The translations under genes were made by a program, and so were the position numbers. A stretch of DNA of 64,000 bases, from positions 62,001 to 126,000 of the forward strand of contig NZ_JAJEJT010000006.1 of assembly GCF_021390645.1 (NCBI RefSeq), in the 5' to 3' direction. Of the stretch, positions 14,525-22,895 are shown piece after piece. Under the pieces are notes generated by a model. The model did no database searches and was not told the DNA's origin. It worked only from the letters and a program-made list of their open reading frames with translations. Numbering within the stretch: position 1 is the stretch's first letter; each line of letters begins with the position of its first letter. This DNA comes from Paraburkholderia flagellata (GTDB lineage: Bacteria > Pseudomonadota > Gammaproteobacteria > Burkholderiales > Burkholderiaceae).

Positions 14525-16216
14525 TCAGACCATCACAAGCATTTCGCCCAAGATCGCCTGGCGCTTGAGCCGGTCAGTCGACACCTCTCCCAAACCTTGG
14601 CAAACGCGGACGATCTTCTCGAAGACGTCCGTTGCCGATTGGCCGTGTTGTCCCATCACGTCGATGATTTTCTGAGCCGCCTTCTCCACCTGTTTCGAGT
14701 TCAAAGGCAATACCTCAGGCCCACACACCATCGCACGCACCAATGACAGCATGTGCCATTTGAAGCGCTTCATGTTTTGCGGGACGGTGCTATTCCCCAC
14801 CAGTAAGTTAAATCTGTACATCGTCACACAAGCGGCATAGAACACCACTTCCTTGGTGGAGTCTGCAAAGATCACCTCGGTCAGCTCTTCGTACATCTGC
14901 TTGGGATACCGCGCGGCTAGTTCGGGCCGGTTACAGAACATTGCGGTAACACACTTCGCGGCGTTGTGTAGGGAAAAGATACGAGTAGCGGGAATATCTT
15001 GACCGACGTACTGCCGGTCTCTACGTTCCAAATAGAGGCGACTCTCGGCACCATCGTAGGTGTTGTAGTACTGTTCGACACGCTTGATGATTGGTCGCAA
15101 CGAGAGAAATTGCGTGTCCTCAACCCTCGTCTGGCTATTTGTCGCACGCACAAGCTCGGAAAATACGTCCTCAAGCTGAGTCTTGACGACCTTAATGTTC
15201 ACCATCACGTCACCAAGCAAATCACGATTCTCAAAGAGGACGTTCGAGGTCTGACAGCCGTTTACAATCTGGTAGTTCGTCAGATGCAGCGTGGTGCCCT
15301 GAAGCTTCACGTCAGGACTGACTATAGTGATGCCGTTGTTTAGCACCGGAAAGCGACTTGCTGCATCTGACTCTAATGTCGCTGCGATCGACTGGTTCAC
15401 TGGGTTATCGTGGCCTAGGAACGATCGGACGTTTTCTTCGAATACCTGCGTCCGAAGGTTACCGTCCTCGGTCATTAGCAGGTTGTTCACGAAGTCACTA
15501 GCACGCACCACGGCGAGATAAGCCTCATCGATCCCTGCGATGTTCGGCAGCGCCGCGGTGCTGAATGCAGGCAAGCTCGCGTTTGTACCCGAGTACGTGC
15601 CGACCCACAATCGGGTCAGTTCATCGCGATCGATGAACCGCACATCGATATCATGAAACAGTCCGAGCGCCGCAAGCTGCGTCAGGAAATCGGAAAGGGC
15701 CGTCTCAAGCGCGGCAGGTTTTTGATATTGTCCAGTAGTCACAAAGCGCGCCGTCAGCGACGGCTTGCCATTGCGCACCTTCGGGACTTCCTTGAGGACG
15801 ACATCGAACATCTGCCGGGCTTCCGACAACACCGCATCGGTCGCGGCATACGGCGTCTGCGTGGCAAAGCGAAGGATGCCCTCCTTGAATTTGAGAAACT
15901 CACCAAGATCGAAGCTTTCAGATCGCTTCGCCTGCACAAACAGAACGTCTACGTCATGATTTCGGCGTTGCGACGCAAAGATCGCTTGCGCTTCCTCGAC
16001 CGAGGCCGTCACCATTTCATCGATAACGACGGCCACGCCGTCGATTCCCTCGTCGCCTGGACCCGTAGATACGTCGTCTAGATCAAAGGTGGCGCTGAAG
16101 CGACTGGATAGCACGCAGTGGGTTGCGAACTTCTCGAACTGGACTGCCTCCTCGTCCGCCTCGAGCCCAAAGCTCGTCACGAAGCTTTCCAAGTGCGCTT
16201 TCACGATCCGATGCAT
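14525..16216 (-). CDS. AIPR family abortive-infection protein
   Basis: This is a 563-aa protein of the AIPR family (abortive phage infection, PF10592 type). The diagnostic core is present: FEENVRSFLGHDNPVNQSI, then LNNGITIVSPDVKLQGTTL and LTNYQIVNGCQTSNVLFEN. An N-terminal domain contains a restriction-endonuclease-like pattern (GPGDEGIDGVAVVID, then DVLFVQAKRSESFDLGEF), consistent with an (D/E)-xK nuclease site around residues 50-100. Members are known to abort phage growth; the target here is unknown. The start at ATG 16216 has GGAG 8 nt upstream; four codons further upstream lies another ATG without a site. It stands alone without a cotranscribed partner. Confidence 0.85.
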   Translation of the reverse strand: MHRIVKAHLESFVTSFGLEADEEAVQFEKFATHCVLSSRFSATFDLDDVSTGPGDEGIDGVAVVIDEMVTASVEEAQAIFASQRRNHDVDVLFVQAKRSESFDLGEFLKFKEGILRFATQTPYAATDAVLSEARQMFDVVLKEVPKVRNGKPSLTARFVTTGQYQKPAALETALSDFLTQLAALGLFHDIDVRFIDRDELTRLWVGTYSGTNASLPAFSTAALPNIAGIDEAYLAVVRASDFVNNLLMTEDGNLRTQVFEENVRSFLGHDNPVNQSIAATLESDAASRFPVLNNGITIVSPDVKLQGTTLHLTNYQIVNGCQTSNVLFENRDLLGDVMVNIKVVKTQLEDVFSELVRATNSQTRVEDTQFLSLRPIIKRVEQYYNTYDGAESRLYLERRDRQYVGQDIPATRIFSLHNAAKCVTAMFCNRPELAARYPKQMYEELTEVIFADSTKEVVFYAACVTMYRFNLLVGNSTVPQNMKRFKWHMLSLVRAMVCGPEVLPLNSKQVEKAAQKIIDVMGQHGQSATDVFEKIVRVCQGLGEVSTDRLKRQAILGEMLVMV

Positions 16217-16366
16217 ACATGTCTCCATAAGAAGAAAGACAGTTTACCGGAAAGACTCGATCGGCAGACGAGGTCCGAGGTAGGCTGCATGCGCAGTTCT
16301 CTTAGAGACGGAATCAAAAAGAGCCGTTGGGGGCTGTTACGGTCGTGGTTTCCTATCGCACTCGCC

Positions 16367-16774
16367 TCATGGATGCACCGGGATGGGCTGGTGAACCGGT
16401 GAGGGCTGATTTTCGACAGTCACGTAGTTGTCGTCAGCATTGTCAACTGGACAAATCTGGCCCAATCCCGCGTCGATAGGCTGAGTCAGGTCGTGGTTAG
16501 CTGCGAACGCAACACCTTCCCTCGCCGGCGCACTTGAAAACGTCACCTTCCAATGCAGCTGTAAATTCTCATCGGTCTTATTCATCATCTGCACCCATAC
16601 GTGACGGTTACTACCGCATTCGCAACGCACGCTCACTCCTTGCACGTTCTCAACGGTCGCGAAGGGGCTCCACTTGTTAATGGTTGTCGCAGGGCACTCG
16701 ACCTGTGCGAACCCAGTCATCGGTAAAAGAAGAGCAGCGAGAGGTATAAGCCTTTCATACGAACACTTCGGCAT
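16367..16774 (-). CDS. Secreted hypothetical protein (135 aa)
   Basis: The signal peptide at residues 1-23 (SYERLIPLAALLLPMTGFAQ, cleavage after GFA) is followed by a mature domain with four Cys (ECP, RCEC, ICP), likely two disulfides, and a Pro/His-rich end. AGGAG stands 8 nt before the ATG. Predicted periplasmic. No family recognised; it is one of the small exported proteins of this island. Confidence 0.65.
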   Translation of the reverse strand: MPKCSYERLIPLAALLLPMTGFAQVECPATTINKWSPFATVENVQGVSVRCECGSNRHVWVQMMNKTDENLQLHWKVTFSSAPAREGVAFAANHDLTQPIDAGLGQICPVDNADDNYVTVENQPSPVHQPIPVHP

Positions 16775-16821
16775 CGTTGGTCTCCTATGTTTCTACCTAC
16801 CGCGCGCTTCGCCTCGTTTTC

Positions 16822-17526
16822 CTACTTCTCGGGTGCCGGATTCGACAGCCCGAAGATGGCGTCCGCCCTGACGTGCGGCTGACCGGGTACGCCGCCCATC
16901 ACCGCTCCATATATTGAGAAGCGCCAAATCGTCCGCGAAGGTGCGTTGTGATCCTGAGCCGCACGATAAACGAGCGTCCCTGCTCCGAGTGTCACATCGA
17001 GCCGTTTGCCCCAGCGCGAATTTGCAAACAGAGTCTCGAAGCTCGCCGCACCAGCGGGGTTAAAAAAATCAGCGCGCACCTGGTTCGGTGGTGCCAAGTC
17101 TGCTTTCCAATGATGCCACGCAAGCCCGACCATCATGTACTCGCATAGACGAGTGACCAGACGACTGTCGAGTGGTAGCATGACCTGCGACACCCCTCGT
17201 GGGGCGTACGCCCCGCGCCATTGCCGGTTCCATGCCGCGAGAAGATCGCGGTGCAGCCGTTCATTGCGCTGGAGGCGTCCCGGCACAAGTTCGTTTAGTG
17301 TGCGAGTCGCGGCGGCGTGCCGAGCACCAAACGGCAAGATCGTCAACAGGTGATGCTCAATGCGAGACTTTTCGTTATTGCATTGATTGCAGGCAGGCAC
17401 CTGTGGCAACTGATCGCGCTCCGATGGGAGGAAGAAGCCGCGGGCGATCACGTGATCGCCCGTATCGGACACGCCATCGCGGCCACAGTACACGCAGCGC
17501 TTACCTCGATATCGCTTGCTACCCAT
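16822..17526 (-). CDS. HNH-type zinc-binding protein
   Basis: This 234-aa protein has an N-terminal HNH-like module: CVYCGRDG (about 11-18), GDHVIARGFFLP with the catalytic-type DH pair, and CNQCNNEKSRIEHH. The two Cys pairs bind zinc, and His and Asn supply the nuclease pattern. The rest is a unique domain ending with Trp/Phe-rich strands. Start at ATG 17526 with a GGAAG-type site; an upstream in-frame ATG (17586) lies within the next gene. HNH proteins of this size act in defence, in mobile elements or as general nucleases; the context cannot decide. Confidence 0.7.
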   Translation of the reverse strand: MGSKRYRGKRCVYCGRDGVSDTGDHVIARGFFLPSERDQLPQVPACNQCNNEKSRIEHHLLTILPFGARHAAATRTLNELVPGRLQRNERLHRDLLAAWNRQWRGAYAPRGVSQVMLPLDSRLVTRLCEYMMVGLAWHHWKADLAPPNQVRADFFNPAGAASFETLFANSRWGKRLDVTLGAGTLVYRAAQDHNAPSRTIWRFSIYGAVMGGVPGQPHVRADAIFGLSNPAPEK

Positions 17527-17548
17527 CTCGTTGCCCTGTCTTCCGTTG

Positions 17549-17749
17549 TCAGCGAAGCCAGCCGAAATGACGCATGGCTTCCTCAATTGCTGCGCGCCAC
17601 TGAGGCGGGCAAGGTTTCACACGCTCGACCGTTCGCGCACCTCGCAGCGGCAGTCCGTTCAGTTCCTTTACGTGCGCAATCCACCAAGTTTGCGCGACGA
17701 TCCCATGCCGCTGCTTCACGAACGTCTGTATGTCCTTGTAGCTCGCCAT
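17549..17749 (-). CDS. Conserved small protein (66 aa)
   Basis: This 66-aa basic protein starts MASYKDIQTFVKQRHG, continues TWWIAHVKELNGLPLR and ends CPPQWRAAIEEAMRHFGWLR. This pattern (helix, WIAHVKE, CPP-x-xR, C-terminal helix) recurs in a conserved short family on proteobacterial mobile elements that I recognise by pattern only. It probably folds as a small helical nucleic-acid-binding domain. The minus-strand leader contains CACAGGAAAACG, shared with other genes of the island. Confidence 0.6.
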   Translation of the reverse strand: MASYKDIQTFVKQRHGIVAQTWWIAHVKELNGLPLRGARTVERVKPCPPQWRAAIEEAMRHFGWLR

Positions 17750-17780
17750 GTCGCTCTCGCGTCGCCCGTTTTCCTGTGTG

Positions 17781-18312
17781 TCATATGGCTCGGTGAAAAC
17801 TTCCCGCGGTCACCGCGCCGGGACGTTTGATCTTGAGCCAATCTGATGACTCGCCAGCCACGTACAGACTGCCGGCGCGCTTTGCTACAACCCCTTCGAG
17901 CTTCAGGCCACGCACCGCGCTAGAGCCAGTCGCCATCATCGTCGCTGTCCACAAACAGGACGGCAGGCACGCCAGCAACCAGGGTACGGAGTCGCGCCTT
18001 CCTCTCTTCAATTGGAAGCCCGCGGATGTCCTTTCCATTGTGAACCAGCAAATCGAACGTACATAGCACGACTGGTGCGGCTCCACGATACCAACGTCGC
18101 CGAAGAGCGCGCTCATGCAATTGGTTGAAGTCTGACCGGGCGAGCTCGACCAGCACGCACACCTCATTGTCGAGAATGTGTGCACCGGCTGGAAACTGTT
18201 CCAATGAAGCGACCAGCTCTGGAAACCACGCGGTCGCGTCCAAGCCTCCGCGCGTCCTCAAGGCACTGGGCATCGTACCTGCCAGCACACGGTAACCGTC
18301 GAATTTTAACAA
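17781..18312 (-). pseudogene. ATP-dependent DNA ligase fragment, frameshifted
   Basis: The frame from 18312 begins at ligase motif I (LKFDGYRVLA, with the nucleotidyl-lysine in KFDG) and continues through motif III (LCTFDLLVHNGKDIRGLP). Near 17930 a frameshift moves the sequence to motifs IV-V (LEGVVAKRAGSLYVAGESSDWLKIKRPG). The N-terminus before motif I is missing, though a matching piece lies at 20537-20646. It is a LigD-ligase-domain or LigC-type enzyme that has lost function. Confidence 0.8.
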
Positions 18313-18436
18313 GCACCTTCCACTGTGTTGCGTTTCACGCGATTTTTCCGGTGATCAGCCGGTGCCCCGCTATACAGCGGGTACGTCCATCCCGCCTCGG
18401 CCAGGGCCGTGGTTTGAAAGCCAATGAGTGACCAAG

Positions 18437-19432
18437 TTACGGTTCGATCGGCATATAAAGGGCAAACCAGCCAAAGTTCTCGCGGGCTTCGTATTTGTTT
18501 GCGGTGAAGGTTCCAGCCAGAGCAGGGCCCGGGTACGGGTAGGCTTGCGGCTGGTGCAGTTCATTGATAACTCGGTCTGCGAGAAGCTGAACGTTGCGAT
18601 CAAAGATATATCCGGTGAAGGTCTGGAGTTCTCCGTTCGCAAGCGTCCTTGCGAAAACGACCTGCCCCGCTGCCGCGTTCCACGTTGGTGAACTGGTGCC
18701 TTTCGGGCCTTCGAGCGCGCGAATGACGTTCCCGTCGTCCTGGACCGCGCCTTCAAATGTGTCCCCGTTTACGCTCTCGATCCACAAGTCGCCTACATAC
18801 CCGTTCGCGACGAGTTGCCAGTGCCCCAGTGCCAGGTTGTAGCCCACTACTTCATTGACAGTCTGGATCGCTTCCTCCGGGTTTTCGGGTGCGCGGAGCG
18901 CTCTCAGCGTGCGCTCGCCTTTCGCCGTCCGCCGAATCACATCGATCTCGTTGTAAGGACTGCCCATGCTGCGATCCTTGGATAATTTCTGAATGACCTT
19001 GGCAACCTTGTTGACAGCCCTGAGGAAGGGTGGAAGCGCCAACAGCGCTGGCGTTGCTGCTTCGAGCACGTCACGCGCGGCGTGCAGATAGGCGATAAGG
19101 TCGGGCAGATTGGTTATAAGGTCGGGTCCTGTCTCATGCTCGATGAAGAGGAAACAGTGCCCAGTGTCGAGCCGGTATACAGTCGCAGTGCCCGGTCCAT
19201 ACTGCACGAGCTGGCTATCACCGACCGACGTGCCGAGGGTCGCAAGGCAGGCGTAGATTTCGTCGTAGTCTTCCTTGTACAGGAAGGGGACCGGCGAACC
19301 CGGCTTAGTTGCAACCGGGCGCAGCTTGATCGAGACTAGTTGATCGGCATTGTTCTCGGCATCCAAGAAAGCCGACAGGATTTTTTCTGCCTCTCCGAAC
19401 TTTTCGACAAGATATGGGGTGCTGTCTGACAT
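18437..19432 (-). CDS. Unknown two-domain protein (331 aa)
   Basis: This 331-aa protein has no signal peptide or TM segment. Residues 1-155 are mixed alpha/beta and end in a helical stretch (LPPFLRAVNKVAKVIQKLSKD). Residues about 195-290 look like a beta-barrel: GHWQLVANGYVGDLWIES, FEGAVQDDGNVIRALEG, GQVVFARTLANGELQTFTGYIF, a pattern of alternating strands with Trp and Gly as in small ligand-binding barrels. The ATG has GGAGGG 8 nt upstream. I do not recognise the family; it could be an effector or an immunity protein. Confidence 0.55.
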   Translation of the reverse strand: MSDSTPYLVEKFGEAEKILSAFLDAENNADQLVSIKLRPVATKPGSPVPFLYKEDYDEIYACLATLGTSVGDSQLVQYGPGTATVYRLDTGHCFLFIEHETGPDLITNLPDLIAYLHAARDVLEAATPALLALPPFLRAVNKVAKVIQKLSKDRSMGSPYNEIDVIRRTAKGERTLRALRAPENPEEAIQTVNEVVGYNLALGHWQLVANGYVGDLWIESVNGDTFEGAVQDDGNVIRALEGPKGTSSPTWNAAAGQVVFARTLANGELQTFTGYIFDRNVQLLADRVINELHQPQAYPYPGPALAGTFTANKYEARENFGWFALYMPIEP

Positions 19433-19692
19433 GGCTTACCTCCCTCCAGCGGTTTGATGCAACCCGATTGACGATCAGGCACGTGTCTGCAATTCCGGGG
19501 CGTGCCGCGCGCACCACTTGCGGCCGGCTAATCGCTGGTCCAGCATAGGCACACGATTCTTACATCAGGATCTGCGCTGTGTGCGATAGCGCACACTTGT
19601 CCAGACACTTGCGGGAGTCGTCATGCCGACTGTCCGGCTCACGCCGCGAAACTGCACCGGAAAATGGGGGGAAGCATGACTCGCGGCGCGCG

Positions 19693-20319
19693 CTATCGTT
19701 CGCCCAGCGCGGCCCGCCGCTCGTAGTCGGGATTCTTGATCTTGAGCCAGTCGCGGGTACGGCCACGCCGATAGGGCGAGGAGAGACGCTTTGCTACCAT
19801 CCCCTCGAAGCCGTATTTGCGAACCTCCTGGAAAACCAGCACGCCGACCCCGACAACACCGCTAGCGTATATAAGCGTCTCCGTGTCATCGAACGAATCA
19901 CGCAGCCACGCCTTGCGCTCGTTTAGTGGCTGTTCTCTGAGGTCAGTATCGCCCGACTCCATCATGTCAAAGACGAAGAGACGGGCAGGGTGCCGTCTGA
20001 CAGCTGCTGGTAGGGACTTGGCAGACGAAGTGCGCGCGCGCTGCTGCAAGTGATCGAAGGCCGCTTTGCTTCTCGCGTCGCCTACGGTCAACTCTGCATC
20101 CCACGTAAAGTCGCCGGGCACAGAGGCGACGGCTTGAACCACGTCGGGAAAAGAACGATTAAAGGAGTTACCTTGCCTGCTCACGAGGTCAACTCGTCCG
20201 CTCCTCTTGCGGACGAGACAGCGAAAACCATCGACCTTCCACTCGTACAGCCAGCCCTTGTCTGAGAAAGGTGCCGCACGCACGGTGGCGTGCATCAGGT
20301 CAGACGCCTCGATTGTCAT
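19693..20319 (-). CDS. ATP-dependent DNA ligase, adenylation domain
   Basis: This 208-aa protein covers the complete nucleotidyltransferase core: motif I YEWKVDGFR (lysine at about 28), motif III LFVFDMMESG, motif IV FEGMVAKRL, and motif V RDWLKIKNPDYERR. It lacks the OB-fold (about 90-100 aa) that normally follows, so it may be catalytically poor or a remnant. The start at 20319 is uncertain; the frame runs upstream without a stop into another ligase N-terminal fragment at 20646. It differs in sequence from the fragments at 13834, 17781 and 20537, so it is a distinct second ligase. Confidence 0.7.
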   Translation of the reverse strand: MTIEASDLMHATVRAAPFSDKGWLYEWKVDGFRCLVRKRSGRVDLVSRQGNSFNRSFPDVVQAVASVPGDFTWDAELTVGDARSKAAFDHLQQRARTSSAKSLPAAVRRHPARLFVFDMMESGDTDLREQPLNERKAWLRDSFDDTETLIYASGVVGVGVLVFQEVRKYGFEGMVAKRLSSPYRRGRTRDWLKIKNPDYERRAALGER

Positions 20320-20536
20320 AGCTTGCCATCCCACGGCTGGGACCTGAAAACTCGAAGTTCGCTCAATAACCGCGGTGATGCTCGGGGGTGTCGGGCACGC
20401 CGCGCGTCGCACGCGGTTACGCTTGTGGCAACGCTTCGTGCAAACGCAACACCCGTCAGTGTCCGAAGGCAACACCTCTTTTGAGACCCCCTTGCCAGGC
20501 AAGCCTCTGAAAGGCAACACGAGGCGAGGTGCCTGT

Positions 20537-20646
20537 TTAAATTTGATTTCGTAGTGCCAGCGCCCCGTCCGAGGCAAGGACGCGCTACGTCTCGCCAACA
20601 TCGGCTGCACTTCTGCCAAAGCGATATGGGCGGCAGCGTGGGGCAT
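20537..20646 (-). pseudogene. DNA ligase N-terminal fragment
   Basis: The minus-strand ATG at 20646 opens MPHAAAHIALAEVQPMLARR, then RTGRWHYEIKF, which is the N-terminus preceding motif I of a ligase. At 20537 the homology stops just where the fragment at 18312 begins (KFDGYR). The DNA is almost identical to 13905-14014. The frame runs on through 200 bp of unrelated codons into the second ligase. Confidence 0.75.
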
Positions 20647-20656
20647 GCGTTTTCCG

Positions 20657-21064
20657 TTATCGGAGCGGCAATTCGAGAAGCCGCCAAAGCACGAAGGCAA
20701 CACCGCCAACAACGAAGAAGCGAAATTGCCAACGGCTAGATGATGCACTCGACCGCGATTCGCTGGTCATAAGGGAGTCGAGCGCGACTTTGTCCATCGG
20801 CGAGCGCGCCGCCACATGCCATGCGTGGTTGTACTGCAATCCGTACTCATTGCGCTTGACTGCGCGGCATCCGAACCAGAAGCTGACCGCCCAAGCGAAC
20901 AACGACGCTGCCAGCGCGACGGATTTCCACTGGAGCGCGGGACCGGTGGCCTTCTCGACGGCGTACCCAATGCAGGCTCCTGCGGCAGTCAACAGAAAGT
21001 AGGTGTACTTCTGCCGGCTGTCTTGAATCTGCGCTTGTAGTTTATTGGCGGCTTCAATGTTCAT
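20657..21064 (-). CDS. Three-TM membrane protein (135 aa)
   Basis: This is a 135-aa inner-membrane protein with hydrophobic segments at about 20-38 (YTYFLLTAAGACIGYAVE), 48-66 (VALAASLFAWAVSFWFG) and 113-130 (FFVVGGVAFVLWRLLEL). The N-terminal helix is amphipathic. The stop is 11 bases before the ligase fragment ATG. No family recognised; similar small membrane proteins occur repeatedly in this island. Confidence 0.6.
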   Translation of the reverse strand: MNIEAANKLQAQIQDSRQKYTYFLLTAAGACIGYAVEKATGPALQWKSVALAASLFAWAVSFWFGCRAVKRNEYGLQYNHAWHVAARSPMDKVALDSLMTSESRSSASSSRWQFRFFVVGGVAFVLWRLLELPLR

Positions 21065-21087
21065 TCAGTATTTGCCTGTTTGCCCGG

Positions 21088-21654
21088 TCATTTCGGGTGC
21101 TCGTCGAGTGCCCGAGCCAAGATGTCAAACTGCTCGGCAAGCGCATCTTCACTGTGCGTAATAGGAGGTGGATTGCCGCTCCCGTACGTCTTAGCGAAGG
21201 AACGATACCCCACCGCCGGAGCTACGGCTTGATGGAGCCGTACAGCCAAGGGCTCAACGATGGACCACAACGGAAACTGCTTCATTCCAGTGCGGATATA
21301 GCGAAGGCCGTGCCGATCATTCAATCCGACCAGCATCCGCATTGCGATCAAATCGTCTGGTGTCTCTTTGAAGATCTTGAGCAGGCCCAGTTCCTTCGCC
21401 TTGCGATAGCAAGCATGTAGATCATGACCGTACTTTTTTGACCCCAGTTCGCGTACAGTCACACCCGAGTGGCGGAGATAGGCCTTGAGCGTTAGTTCGA
21501 CGCCGTGGTGCACGAAAAAGTAGGCCGGTATCGGCGAAATTTGACTACCAGGATGCTTCCCCGCATGGTCTTGGTCGACAACTGAAGCCGCCTCAATGTA
21601 CTCGTGGGCATATCGAGCCAAGCCAATTGAGGTTGTGCGATCGTCGTCGTCCAT
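21088..21654 (-). CDS. HEPN-like domain protein
   Basis: This 188-aa all-helical protein has the layout of HEPN-domain proteins: an N-terminal helix (LARYAHEYIEAASVV), then PAYFFVHHGVELTLKAYLRHSG and KKYGHDLHACYRKAKELGL. The pattern 'YF..HHxxELxLKAYL....YGHDL' is typical of a HEPN family whose members include RNases and MNT-partner toxins. The strict Rx4-6H RNase motif is not evident, so catalysis is uncertain. AGGA lies before the ATG. No nucleotidyltransferase partner is adjacent. Confidence 0.6.
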   Translation of the reverse strand: MDDDDRTTSIGLARYAHEYIEAASVVDQDHAGKHPGSQISPIPAYFFVHHGVELTLKAYLRHSGVTVRELGSKKYGHDLHACYRKAKELGLLKIFKETPDDLIAMRMLVGLNDRHGLRYIRTGMKQFPLWSIVEPLAVRLHQAVAPAVGYRSFAKTYGSGNPPPITHSEDALAEQFDILARALDEHPK

Positions 21655-21674
21655 GTTGGTGTTTTCCTACCCGT

Positions 21675-21812
21675 TCAAAAACGTGATTGCATTGATCGTG
21701 CCTCAGTCACATGATCCGCATACCATTCCTGGGTGTGCGCGCTCGCAATCTGCATCGCTGCGCTGGCTGTGAGCACAACGGCCCCCGCCCACATCGCCAT
21801 GATTCTCTTCAT
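21675..21812 (-). CDS. 45-aa secreted microprotein
   Basis: A 45-codon gene opens one base after the stop of the upstream membrane protein gene (stop 21816-21814, ATG 21812), so translation is coupled. Residues 1-25 form a signal peptide (MKRIMAMWAGAVVLTASAAM, cleavage likely after ASA), leaving a mature peptide of about 20 residues starting HTQEWYADH. No clear ribosome-binding site of its own. It could be an exported partner or a small lipoprotein-like factor without the Cys. Confidence 0.45.
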   Translation of the reverse strand: MKRIMAMWAGAVVLTASAAMQIASAHTQEWYADHVTEARSMQSRF

Positions 21813-21813
21813 T

Positions 21814-22242
21814 TTAAATCGGATGAACCAAAGGGACTAAGAAGGGCAGAGCGAAGGCCGACAATAGGGCAGCAATCCATACTACGGAGATTGCTATCGT
21901 TTCATTCAGCGGTAGTGGACGAAAAAACGTTTCCCAGCCGCCATTATTCCCGAGGAAATGTGCTTCGACACGGCTTATATACATTCCTGCCCGCGTCGCG
22001 AGATGGAGCTGGATAGCAACAAATCGCGTCGAGCAAATCAGCAAGAATGCGAACGGCACCCACCAGGCCACACGTGGAACTTCCTTGAAATGCGTAAACA
22101 ACCAGACGCTGATAGCGGCAGCCCCGCCAAGTGCAAACTTCTCAAGCTTCCAAGATTCACACAGTCGATCCCGCATTTCTAAGCGCAGAGCGTCATATTC
22201 TTTCAGCAAGAAGGCATCGCTTCTGTCATCGGACTGGGCCAT
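21814..22242 (-). CDS. Multi-TM membrane protein (142 aa)
   Basis: A 142-aa protein with an N-terminal charged helix and hydrophobic segments at about 33-50 (LEKFALGGAAAISVWLF), 60-75 (WWVPFAFLLICSTRFV) and 110-135 (IAISVVWIAALLSAFALPFLV). GGAG precedes the ATG. The layout resembles the SLATT-type proteins nearby but without clear family motifs. It is followed directly by the 45-aa secreted gene, so the two make a small membrane/exported pair. Confidence 0.6.
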   Translation of the reverse strand: MAQSDDRSDAFLLKEYDALRLEMRDRLCESWKLEKFALGGAAAISVWLFTHFKEVPRVAWWVPFAFLLICSTRFVAIQLHLATRAGMYISRVEAHFLGNNGGWETFFRPLPLNETIAISVVWIAALLSAFALPFLVPLVHPI

Positions 22243-22330
22243 GATTTCTCCACGGTGAACTTCGGTTGCTCCTTCGAACCTGCTTTGTTCAACGAACGAC
22301 CTTTACAGATGATTTTCGTGTACATTTCAC

Positions 22331-22517
22331 TCAGCGGTCGCAAATCACGTCAATCAGCTCCTTCCCTGCATTCTTCGAGGGGCGCTCGGTCAGCAAACTT
22401 CTCGCCTGTCGGTAACGTGGCGTACCCGCGTGCGAATGGTTCAATAAAGCCCGGATCGAAACAAGCTCGCTTCGCATCGTGGTCTCCTTGGTGAGATCGC
22501 TTTGCGCTTCCGTAGCG
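22331..22517 (-). pseudogene. Chimeric remnant of the gene at 25413-25922
   Basis: Bases 22442-22517 are nearly identical to 25887-25962 and contain the start and ribosome-binding site of that gene (MRSELVSIRALL). After the codon for the second Leu, DNA corresponding to 25811-25886 is missing. The sequence resumes at the GCGTGCGAATGGTT segment in another frame and ends in an unrelated short C-terminus (stop at 22331, 48 codons in all). The space 22243-22637 holds nothing else recognisable. Confidence 0.7.
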
Positions 22518-22637
22518 GGGCGGTTCCGTTATGCCGACCCTAGATCGTTTCCCAGCCTATCAAACGCAGGCGTCGCCGCGTCGGTTTTCCGACTCAGCTG
22601 GGCGACGCGGCGAATTTCGTCAGCGTCGCCATCTTGC

Positions 22638-22826
22638 TTAGCTTGCCTTGGTCATGGCTTGGCACGCCACGAAAATAAGGTCGCGACCTGGTTCTCCGAT
22701 AGAACTTACCGAGACGCCACCCAAGGGTTCCCAACCCTGACCGATTGCGGTCTGCACTTCGGCAATGAGATTACTCAATGCGTTGTTGATTTGAGCCTCA
22801 CCTGACTTAATGATTTGATATCGCAA
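22638..22826 (-). CDS. DUF1737-like small protein
   Basis: This 62-aa protein starts at a TTG (22826) with GGAGAG 7-8 nt upstream. The pattern of a short strand, helix, QGWEPLGGVSV and strand (residues about 10-50) matches the DUF1737 family of small proteins ('xLIxxGWxPxGGxxV'). The function of the family is unknown. It ends with LIFVACQAMTKAS. Confidence 0.65.
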   Translation of the reverse strand: MRYQIIKSGEAQINNALSNLIAEVQTAIGQGWEPLGGVSVSSIGEPGRDLIFVACQAMTKAS

Positions 22827-22895
22827 TGCTCTCTCCAGTTAAGAGTTTCCGGCTACCGGCCGTTGCGGGGCGCTCTCGCGCCGACTGTTTTCCGG

